Below are positions 6,929 to 13,214 of a stretch of DNA of 31,180 bases, in pieces. The position numbers and the translations under genes were made by a program. The DNA is taken from NCBI GenBank assembly GCA_900759045.1, contig CAAETU010000060.1, positions 1 through 31,180 on the forward strand. Reading direction: 5' to 3'. Numbering within the stretch: position 1 is the first letter of the stretch; each line of letters opens with the position of its first letter. The notes under the pieces are model-generated. The model was not told where the DNA came from and searched no databases. It saw only the letters and a program-made list of their open reading frames with translations. The stretch comes from an uncultured Collinsella sp. (GTDB lineage: Bacteria > Actinomycetota > Coriobacteriia > Coriobacteriales > Coriobacteriaceae).

Positions 6929-7996
6929 CTATGCCTCGCACATGAACTGCACGAGCTTTTGTTTGGTCACCTTTGCCTGCTCGTTGGCCATGTTACGCTC
7001 GTTTCTAAAGACCGCATTTGCAACACTCTGCAGATCGGCATCGGAAATCTCGCCAAGGCCCAGCTCCTCGAGCGTCGTCGGCAGACCGACGCGTTGGCAA
7101 AACTCGAGCACCTGATCAAGCTCGGGTGCACGCTCCAGGCGCAGCTGCACCACCAGGCCAAATGCCACGGCCTCGCCATGCATTGCCTTGCACTCGGGCA
7201 GAATCGTCAACCCGTTGGCGATGGCATGCGCCAACGCCAAGCCACCGCTCTCAAAGCCAACACCCGAAAGCAGAATATTGCACTCGATCAGGCGCTCAAC
7301 CGCCGGCGATGTACGCCCTTTTTTGAGATCGCGCTTGGCAGCGACGCCGCACTCCATGAGCGTGTCGTAGCAGGCGCGAGCCGCGACCAGAGACAAGTGC
7401 CCCGGCTCGCCACCGTGCTCGTTGGTACCGTGCGCCGCGGCGCACGAACGCGCCTCGAAGTACGTTGCCAGTGCGTCGCCCATGCCGGCGACCGTCATAC
7501 GAAGCGGGGCCGCCGCGACCACATTGGTATCGACCACGACCAGATCTGGATTCTTCTCGAGCATCAGATAGCGATCGAACGACCCATCCTCGTGATACAG
7601 CACCGAAATCGCGCTGCACGGACCGTCCATCGAAGCCGCCGTGGGGCATACGCACAACGGCAGCTCAGCATAAAACGCAACGGCCTTGGCGATATCGAGC
7701 ATCTTGCCGCCGCCAATACCCACCACCATGTCGCAATACTCGGCCTGGGCTTCCTTAGCCATTTTTACAACGGCCTCTTCCGTACACGGACCGTCATAAA
7801 TCTTAAAGAACGGCTCGCTGAGATCGTCGTCCAGAAATCCATCGACGATCTGTTTGCACAGCCGATCCTCGGTGCCCTGGTCAAACAAGACATAGGCGGC
7901 GCAGCCCAACCATGACAAATACCTGCCCTGACGCGAGAGTTCGCCCGGCCCCTGAACATACCGGCCGGGACCGCCATAAACCATGGGAAGCGCCAT
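6929..7996 (-). CDS. Glycerol dehydrogenase-like protein (GldA paralogue 1)
   Basis: A 355-residue member of the Fe-ADH/glycerol dehydrogenase superfamily, which oxidises glycerol or similar vicinal diols with NAD+. The NAD-binding GIGGGKMLDIAKA loop is at about 94-106, followed by CPTAASMDGPCSA. The three Zn ligands are kept: Asp174 (GMGDALATYFEA), His257 (LALAHAIANG) and His273 (AMHGEAVAFG). Compared with the next gene it has an altered N-terminus (MVYGGPGRYVQGPGEL) and lacks the usual VVTD/TPSG segment, having VLFDQGTED instead, so cofactor or substrate preference may differ. It lies downstream of its paralogue but is separated from it by that gene's terminator and a nested inverted repeat. 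ATG 7996 has only a weak AAGGG site 11 bases upstream. Confidence 0.85.
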   Translation of the reverse strand: MALPMVYGGPGRYVQGPGELSRQGRYLSWLGCAAYVLFDQGTEDRLCKQIVDGFLDDDLSEPFFKIYDGPCTEEAVVKMAKEAQAEYCDMVVGIGGGKMLDIAKAVAFYAELPLCVCPTAASMDGPCSAISVLYHEDGSFDRYLMLEKNPDLVVVDTNVVAAAPLRMTVAGMGDALATYFEARSCAAAHGTNEHGGEPGHLSLVAARACYDTLMECGVAAKRDLKKGRTSPAVERLIECNILLSGVGFESGGLALAHAIANGLTILPECKAMHGEAVAFGLVVQLRLERAPELDQVLEFCQRVGLPTTLEELGLGEISDADLQSVANAVFRNERNMANEQAKVTKQKLVQFMCEA

Positions 7997-8026
7997 GCGA
8001 GAATCCGCCCTTCATCAAACAACGAC

Positions 8027-8088
8027 TGGTGCAAACTAACCTGCCCCCTGCACCAAATTGTGCATTGGAGACAGGTTACTTTGCACCA
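8027..8088. repeat. Nested inverted repeat between the two gldA genes
   Basis: The outer arms TGGTGCAAACTAACCTG (8027-8043) and CAGGTTACTTTGCACCA (8072-8088) pair at 16 of 17 positions. Inside them, TGCAC (8049-8053) and GTGCA (8060-8064) form a second pair around CAAATT. It begins 31 bases upstream of the gldA paralogue 1 start, so it must be in, or replace, that gene's promoter or leader. The GGAGACAGG-x3-CTTTG part of the right arm resembles the loop of the hairpin at 15400-15432, which suggests a repeat family (inference). Confidence 0.7.
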
Positions 8089-8092
8089 TAGC

Positions 8093-8126
8093 AAAAAGGG
8101 GCAAAGCCATCTGCCGGCTTTGCCCC
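8093..8126 (-). terminator. Intrinsic terminator of gldA
   Basis: Minus strand GGGGCAAAGCC, a 7-base loop and GGCTTTGCCCC, followed by TTTTT (plus-strand 8093-8097). A perfect 11-bp stem 15 bases after the gldA stop. Confidence 0.9.
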
Positions 8127-8140
8127 TCCTTAGATTTGTT

Positions 8141-9241
8141 TTACTCATCCATGAGGTAATAATGACCCAGCGCGTCGGCACCCAGGATGGCGTTGGCGAC
8201 CATCTCAGGCGTCACCTCAAACGGCATGTTGCACATGGTATCCTCGGGCGCGCACGCGGCCTCGGCAACAATCATGGCCTTCTCGCGCGTAAGCTCGGCA
8301 ACGCCAAGTTCCTTCATCGTGACCGGCAGGCCCAGCTCAATGCAGAAGCCCAAGACTTCCTCGAGCTTCTCGGTCGGGGCATCCTCGAGTACCAGCTGGA
8401 CGATGGTGCCAAAAGCGACCTTCTCGCCGTGATACATGCTGTGGCACTCGGGCAGCATCGTCAGACCATTGTGGATGGCATGAGCAGCAGCAAGGCCCGA
8501 GCTCTCAAAGCCAATACCCGAAAGCAGCGTATTGGCCTCGATGATGTGCTCGACGGCGGGCGTGAGCGCACCCTTCTCCAGCGCGACCTTGGCCTTGACG
8601 CCATCGGCCATAAGCGTCTCGTAGCAGAGCTTGGCGAGCGCCAGGCCGGCCATGCCGCCCTTGCCGCCAGCGCAGGTGCCGCCGTCGGCATCGTGCGTCG
8701 CCTGGGCCTCGAAATAGGTTGCGAGCGCATCGCCCATACCGGAAACCGTCAGGCGCACCGGGCTCGCCGCGATAACCGTCGTATCCATCAGGACAATGTT
8801 GGGGTTTGCCTTAAGGAAGAGATATTTATCGAACTGGCCGTCATCGGTGTAGAGCACCGAAAGTGCCGAGCACGGTGCATCGGTCGAAGCAATGGTGGGG
8901 CAAATGATAACCGGGGACTCCAGGTAATAGGCGACGGCCTTCGCGGTGTCGAGGATCTTGCCGCCACCGACGCCGACGATGATGTCGCAACCGTTGTCGC
9001 GGGCGAGCGCAACCAGGCGATCGACCTCGCCTTTGGAGCATTCGCCGTTAAAGTCCTCAAACAGCAGCTCGGCCTTAGCCTCGGCAAAGCCGCCCTCGAT
9101 CTTGGTGCCGACGCGCTTCTTGCCCGAAGGCGTCACGATGACGAGGGCCTTAGCGCCGAGCGGCTCAACGTAAGAGCCGAGCTTGGCGAGCTCGTCCGGG
9201 CCCTGGATGTACTTGCTGGGGCTATTGAAGATTGCAGCCAT
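8141..9241 (-). CDS. gldA: Glycerol dehydrogenase
   Basis: A 366-residue NAD+-dependent glycerol dehydrogenase (glycerol to dihydroxyacetone), the canonical member of the pair. The NAD-binding GVGGGKILDTAKA is at 90-102 and CPTIASTDAPCSALS follows. Zn ligands fall exactly at the E. coli GldA numbering: Asp171 (GMGDALATYFEA), His254 (AAAHAIHNG) and His271 (MYHGEKVAFG). Length matches the family (about 367). It converts glycerol to an intermediate that can enter fermentation, with excess NADH disposed of by enzymes such as the iron-type dehydrogenase encoded next to it. The gene starts only 32 bases after the hairpin of an upstream terminator, leaving almost no room for a separate promoter, so it may depend on read-through. 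Confidence 0.92.
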   Translation of the reverse strand: MAAIFNSPSKYIQGPDELAKLGSYVEPLGAKALVIVTPSGKKRVGTKIEGGFAEAKAELLFEDFNGECSKGEVDRLVALARDNGCDIIVGVGGGKILDTAKAVAYYLESPVIICPTIASTDAPCSALSVLYTDDGQFDKYLFLKANPNIVLMDTTVIAASPVRLTVSGMGDALATYFEAQATHDADGGTCAGGKGGMAGLALAKLCYETLMADGVKAKVALEKGALTPAVEHIIEANTLLSGIGFESSGLAAAHAIHNGLTMLPECHSMYHGEKVAFGTIVQLVLEDAPTEKLEEVLGFCIELGLPVTMKELGVAELTREKAMIVAEAACAPEDTMCNMPFEVTPEMVANAILGADALGHYYLMDE

Positions 9242-9264
9242 TTTTATCCCATTCTCTAATAATT

Positions 9265-9303
9265 AAAAAGAAAGGGGCTCCGTACGGATACGTGCGGAGC
9301 CCC
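9265..9303 (-). terminator. Intrinsic terminator or attenuator after the Fe-ADH gene
   Basis: On the minus strand GGGGCTCCGCAC and GTACGGAGCCCC arms (plus-strand 9274-9303) pair with one mismatch and are followed by TTTCTTTTT. It lies 23 bases past the 9326 stop and ends about 30 bases before the gldA start. Confidence 0.88.
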
Positions 9304-9325
9304 TCATTACGATAACAAGAGTCGA

Positions 9326-10549
9326 TTAGAAATCGATGTCGGTGTCGTAGTAGCAGGCCTTGAGGATCTTCTCGAAGTCGGCAGCCTTGGTCTCACGCGG
9401 GTTCTCCGGCGTGCAGGCGTCCTGCTCGGCGTTCGCGGCGATCTCGGGCAGCTTGGCGAGGAACTCCTCCTCGGAAACCATCTGCGGGTTCTCGGCGTCG
9501 ACCTTCACGCCGCCATTCGCGTAATCCTTGATGGACTGCGGAATGTTGAGCTGGTCGTTGAGGTCGCGAATCTTCTGGACGAGCGCGGCGATGAGCTCCT
9601 CGTTGGTCTCGCCGGGAAGGTGCAGGATCTCCTTGGCCACGTAAGCGTAACGCTCGGCAGCACGCGGGTCCTTGGAGTTCCACTGGATGACCTTGCCCAG
9701 GTACATGGCGTTAGCGGCACCGTGGATGATGTGACCGTTCTCAAAGGCTGCACCGGTCTTGTGAGCCATGGAGTGAACGATGCCGAGCAGGCCCGAGGAG
9801 AAGGCGATACCGGCGATGCACTGAGCCTCGTGCATGTGCTGACGGGCCTCATGGTCGCCAGCATAGGACTTGGGCAGCCACTCGACGATCTCGCGGATGC
9901 CGTGCAGAGCGTTGGCGTCGGTGAACATAGAGGCGCAGGTGGAAACGTAGGCCTCCATGCAGTGGGTCAGAGCGTCCATGCCGGTATGAGCGCACAGCTT
10001 GGCGGGCATGGTGTAGGTGAGCTCGGGGTCGACGATGGCGACATCAGGGGTGATGTTGAAGTCGGCCAGCGGGTACTTGATGCCCTTGGCGTAGTCGGTA
10101 ATGACGGAGAAGGCAGTGACCTCGGTAGCGGTGCCGGAGGTAGAGGAAATGGCGCAGAAGTGAGCCTTCTGACGCAGCTCGGGGAAGCTGAACGGCTGGA
10201 TAATGTTGTCGAAGGACTCCTCGGGATACTCGTAGAAGACCCACATGGCCTTAGCAGCATCGATGGGCGAGCCGCCGCCGATGGCGATAATCCAGTCGGG
10301 CTCGAACTCGCGCATGGCCTCGGCGCCCTTCATGACGGTCTCGATGGAGGGATCGGACTCGACGCCCTCGAACAGCTTGACCTCGAAGCCGCCCTCTTTG
10401 AGGTCGGCCTCAACGTCCTGCAGGAACCCGCCGCGGCGCATAGAGCTGCCGCCAGAAACGATGATGGCCTTCTTGCCCTTGAGGTTCTTTACCTCGTGGC
10501 GAGCGCCCTCACCAAAGTACAAATCGCGAGGATTGGTAAAACGTCCCAT
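9326..10549 (-). CDS. Iron-containing (group III) alcohol dehydrogenase
   Basis: A 407-residue cytosolic NAD(P)-dependent alcohol dehydrogenase of the Fe-ADH family, related to butanol dehydrogenases and the C-terminal half of AdhE. It probably reduces aldehydes to alcohols to regenerate NAD(P)+ during fermentation. Visible are the nucleotide loop AIGGGSPIDAAKA (89-101), SSTSGTATEVTAFSVI, and the metal ligands Asp192/His196 (HTGMDALTHCMEAY), His259 (GIVHSMAHKTGAAF) and His276 (HIIHGAANA). ATG 10549 has GGAGG 6 bases upstream; the open frame runs 17 codons further into Arg/Lys-rich, non-native sequence. It heads the minus-strand dehydrogenase series and is followed by a strong terminator before gldA. 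The leader contains a perfect 9-bp inverted repeat at 10590-10616. Exact substrate cannot be told from sequence. Confidence 0.9.
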   Translation of the reverse strand: MGRFTNPRDLYFGEGARHEVKNLKGKKAIIVSGGSSMRRGGFLQDVEADLKEGGFEVKLFEGVESDPSIETVMKGAEAMREFEPDWIIAIGGGSPIDAAKAMWVFYEYPEESFDNIIQPFSFPELRQKAHFCAISSTSGTATEVTAFSVITDYAKGIKYPLADFNITPDVAIVDPELTYTMPAKLCAHTGMDALTHCMEAYVSTCASMFTDANALHGIREIVEWLPKSYAGDHEARQHMHEAQCIAGIAFSSGLLGIVHSMAHKTGAAFENGHIIHGAANAMYLGKVIQWNSKDPRAAERYAYVAKEILHLPGETNEELIAALVQKIRDLNDQLNIPQSIKDYANGGVKVDAENPQMVSEEEFLAKLPEIAANAEQDACTPENPRETKAADFEKILKACYYDTDIDF

Positions 10550-11049
10550 ACTGTGCCTCCTAAACAAGCCCCTCTTAGACTTGCGTATATAACGGAGCAC
10601 CCGATTGGCTCCGTTAGGACCGTTTTGCGCGTTGTCGGCGATGACAATGCGTAATGTCTAAACGTCTCAACGCTCAGACAAACACTATTCTACCGTTCTA
10701 GTTGGTCAGTTATTCACCTAAAGCCGACAATGATGAAACGTTTTTTCTATCCCTGAAGACCCTTGTGGGGCATTCATACTCCCAAGCTGGGCAAACGTTT
10801 TATCAAGGTTGACCACATATCCCGGGCAGGACGGTGCCCCTCCAAAATGCGCCCCGTTCGCCGCCAAAAATCGACCGTTTGCGGCACCGTGATACCACTC
10901 AGTCGTCCAAGGTACCGACATTTGTGCGACATCCGTCTTCGTGGTGCAAAGGTGCATGTCCAAGTGCGGCACCCCCCGTGTGCCACATGCGGGTAAACTA
11001 GAACCTTATATAGAGACATTTGAACCCTAACCGCAGCAAAGGAGGCCCC
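10550..11049. other. 500-base non-coding gap between divergent genes
   Basis: No convincing gene. It holds an inverted repeat at 10590-10616 in the dehydrogenase leader and a symmetric TTGTC-N6-GACAA at 10632-10647. On the minus strand there are TAGAAT (10687-10692) and TATATA (10586-10591), possible -10 boxes for the dehydrogenase, both with poor -35 boxes. AAACGTTTT occurs twice (near 10736 and 10794), and GGGCA/TGCCC (10824-10839) can form a small hairpin. Near the right end, TATATA at 11007-11012 is a weak candidate -10 for the plus-strand operon. An 84-codon minus frame (10718-10972) lacks coding character. Confidence 0.5.
10590..10616. promoter_or_regulatory. Perfect 9-bp inverted repeat in the Fe-ADH upstream region
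   Basis: TAACGGAGC (10590-10598) and GCTCCGTTA (10608-10616) with a 9-base loop, 41 bases upstream of ATG 10549. It overlaps the minus-strand TATATA, so it could be an operator on the -10 or a leader hairpin. There is no T-run, so it is not a standard terminator. Confidence 0.4.
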
Positions 11050-12126
11050 ATGGCATTCGATCCCATTCAAGAGGATTGCCATCGCCTCGTTCTTGAGGCC
11101 TTGCGCCGCGACAATATCCCGCTCACCGACGGTGCCGCCGTAGAGCGTCTGATGGAACAATTCACCCGCAACCCCGCGCCGCTCATCGTGCACGACCGCG
11201 ACCGCGCCGGGCACCTCATTGCCAAGGTGGTCGAGGCTGTCGACTACCGCATTCCCTTTATCCCTGACGATGCCCAAGCCGAGCAAGAAGAGGCAGCTGC
11301 CGAGAACATGCTCCGCGAGGCAGCCGCACTCGATCCGGCCAACTGGGATGCCCAGCGCATGCTGACGGCGCTCACCGCCAGCTCCAACGAGGAATACGTA
11401 CAGTACTTGGCATCCAAGTGCGATGAAGTCGAGCACGACCTGGCGCTCAAGATCGCCTCGGCGCAAGACCCCTACGAGCGTGAGGCCGCAGGCGACCTGA
11501 CCCGCCGTCCCTACCTGCGCTGGCTTGCCGCCCTTGCGTCGCGCGCCCTCATTAGCGGCCGCTACCGCATGTCGCTCGAAGCCGCAAACCGCAGCTTGGA
11601 CTTTGCGCCCAACGACCCCGCTGGTGTCCGCCACACCGCGATGCTCGCCATGGCAAAGCTCGAATACCCCGCCGAGGAGCTCAAGCGCTTTCGCTCCGCT
11701 CACTCCGTGCCGTACCTCGCGAATACCCCGCTGCGCCGCCGCCCCAAAGATGCGGAGCGTGACCTGGACCCGTGGACGCTCATCGCACTGATGAGCGCTG
11801 CCTGGCGCGAGCTGGACTACGAGGGTGCCGAGCACTACTTGCGCATCCTTGCACGCTCGTGCCCGCACGCAGCCGAGGCACTCTACTTCCAAACCGAGTT
11901 TCCCGATGGTGTCTATGCCCGCGTCAACGTGGGTGCAGGCTCTACCGACGAGCTTGTCCTTGCGCTGTCCGAGGCGACGCCGGTACTGCAGGAGGGCCTG
12001 GGCGCCCCCGACAATGCCAGCTTTGCCGCCTGGGTCGCCACCAACGATATCGTGCGTTCCCAGATCGACGAGCGCATCCTGCGGGCGGCCGAGCAGGGCC
12101 TGCCGTTTAAGGGAGGAGACCTCTAA
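11050..12126 (+). CDS. Uncharacterised helical-repeat (TPR-like) protein, copy 1
   Basis: A 358-residue soluble protein with no signal peptide or membrane span and no motif I can name. It is rich in Ala, Leu, Arg and Glu and almost entirely helical. Segments such as ENMLREAAALDPANWDAQRM, SGRYRMSLEAANRSLDFAPN and LDYEGAEHYLRILARSCPHA have the spacing of TPR-like helix pairs. It is clearly related to the next gene: the central GRYRMSLEAANRSLD...AMLAMAKLE matches ARYRAAANYARRVLK...VLLALARLED there. AAAGGAGG sits 4 bases before ATG 11050. The stop overlaps the next start in TAATG, a sign of translational coupling. Co-directionality with murT-gatD hints at a scaffold role in envelope work, but that is inference. 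Confidence 0.8.
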   Translation: MAFDPIQEDCHRLVLEALRRDNIPLTDGAAVERLMEQFTRNPAPLIVHDRDRAGHLIAKVVEAVDYRIPFIPDDAQAEQEEAAAENMLREAAALDPANWDAQRMLTALTASSNEEYVQYLASKCDEVEHDLALKIASAQDPYEREAAGDLTRRPYLRWLAALASRALISGRYRMSLEAANRSLDFAPNDPAGVRHTAMLAMAKLEYPAEELKRFRSAHSVPYLANTPLRRRPKDAERDLDPWTLIALMSAAWRELDYEGAEHYLRILARSCPHAAEALYFQTEFPDGVYARVNVGAGSTDELVLALSEATPVLQEGLGAPDNASFAAWVATNDIVRSQIDERILRAAEQGLPFKGGDL

Positions 12127-13169
12127 TGGATCCGAGCGTCTACATCCCCGCCTACCTGGAGCGCGCCTACGTTGCGTCGCACCCCGAACTCACCGATGCA
12201 GCACGCGAGCTTGTCCATAACGACGTGAGCGTCAACCCTCATAAGTATGCGCAGACCGAGCATGCCCAGGCACTGCTGTCCTATGCAGGCGTCCACCGCC
12301 ACCTGCTCGACGAGCTCCATCGCATCGAGGACATGGGCAGCGACGAGGAGTTTGAACAGACGCGCAACCACCTGTTCGACGATACGCGCGATGAGCTGCT
12401 CAAGATCGTCCGCGTCGACGCGCTGGCCGTCGATGCCCAGCTGCTCGCCATCATTTTGGCGGACACGCCCGTCGACGCCTGTCTGGGCGACCTGATGAAA
12501 CTCGAGGCGACCACGACCGATTACCTGCAGCAAAGCGTGCCCGGGTTCGACATGGAAGCTCCGCACTACTGGACCAACAAGGTCCTGACAGACGGCGTGA
12601 CGGCGGCCGATCTCACCGCAAGCGAGCCGGCTCTTATCGGGTGGCTCCACACGCTCGAGGCCATCTCGCAGCTGTGCATGGCGAGCGCTCGCTACCGTGC
12701 TGCCGCCAACTACGCCCGCCGCGTCCTTAAGGCGGAAGGCTATCCCACCCGAGCTGCAGGCACCGTGCTACTCGCCCTCGCTCGCCTAGAAGACGAGGAC
12801 GGCTTTTTTGCCCTGGCCCACCAGCTCGAGGAGCAGATGGGGGCCGATGCCCTTGAGGACTCCCCCTGGTACCTGCTCGCCCGCACGATCCTGCTGTTCA
12901 AAACGAACAAGATGCGCCCGGCGACACGCGCGCTGCGTGAGTTTGCCAACCGCTGCGAGGGCGGCGCGTTCTTTTTGCTGAACCCCATGTATCAGACGCC
13001 GTACCTTCCCTGCCGCCCCGAACCGCACGACCCCTGGGACCTTTCGCATCAGGCAGTTTGGGAGGCCGACGGCATCATCTCGGATACTCCCGACTTTGCC
13101 CCCTGGGCCAGCGCTTGCGAAGACGTATCGCAGTTTGCCCAGGAATTTGCGCGCCGCTACGGCTTTTAA
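12126..13169 (+). CDS. Uncharacterised helical-repeat (TPR-like) protein, copy 2
   Basis: A 347-residue paralogue of the preceding protein: soluble, helical, Ala/Leu-rich, without recognised catalytic motifs. TPR-like helix pairs are seen at AISQLCMASARYRAAANYAR, AGTVLLALARLEDEDGFFAL and TILLFKTNKMRPATRALREF. An acidic N-terminal half (DEFEQTR-like stretches, DDTRDELLKIVRVDALAVDAQ) precedes them. The C-terminal end is more specific (YQTPYLPCRPEPHDPWDLS). ATG 12126 shares one base with the upstream stop, with GGGAGGAG just upstream. MurT-GatD begins 46 bases downstream in the same direction. The pair may form a heterodimer because both copies are kept, coupled and of similar length. Function unknown. 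Confidence 0.8.
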   Translation: MDPSVYIPAYLERAYVASHPELTDAARELVHNDVSVNPHKYAQTEHAQALLSYAGVHRHLLDELHRIEDMGSDEEFEQTRNHLFDDTRDELLKIVRVDALAVDAQLLAIILADTPVDACLGDLMKLEATTTDYLQQSVPGFDMEAPHYWTNKVLTDGVTAADLTASEPALIGWLHTLEAISQLCMASARYRAAANYARRVLKAEGYPTRAAGTVLLALARLEDEDGFFALAHQLEEQMGADALEDSPWYLLARTILLFKTNKMRPATRALREFANRCEGGAFFLLNPMYQTPYLPCRPEPHDPWDLSHQAVWEADGIISDTPDFAPWASACEDVSQFAQEFARRYGF

Positions 13170-13214
13170 CGGCACAAACGTCACGACCATGTCATTCACG
13201 TTAGGAACGGCTTC

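Noticed and set aside
10632..10647. Rex operator upstream of the Fe-ADH gene
   Set aside because: TTGTC-N6-GACAA is symmetric, but its overall length and inner bases do not match the usual 18-base Rex site.
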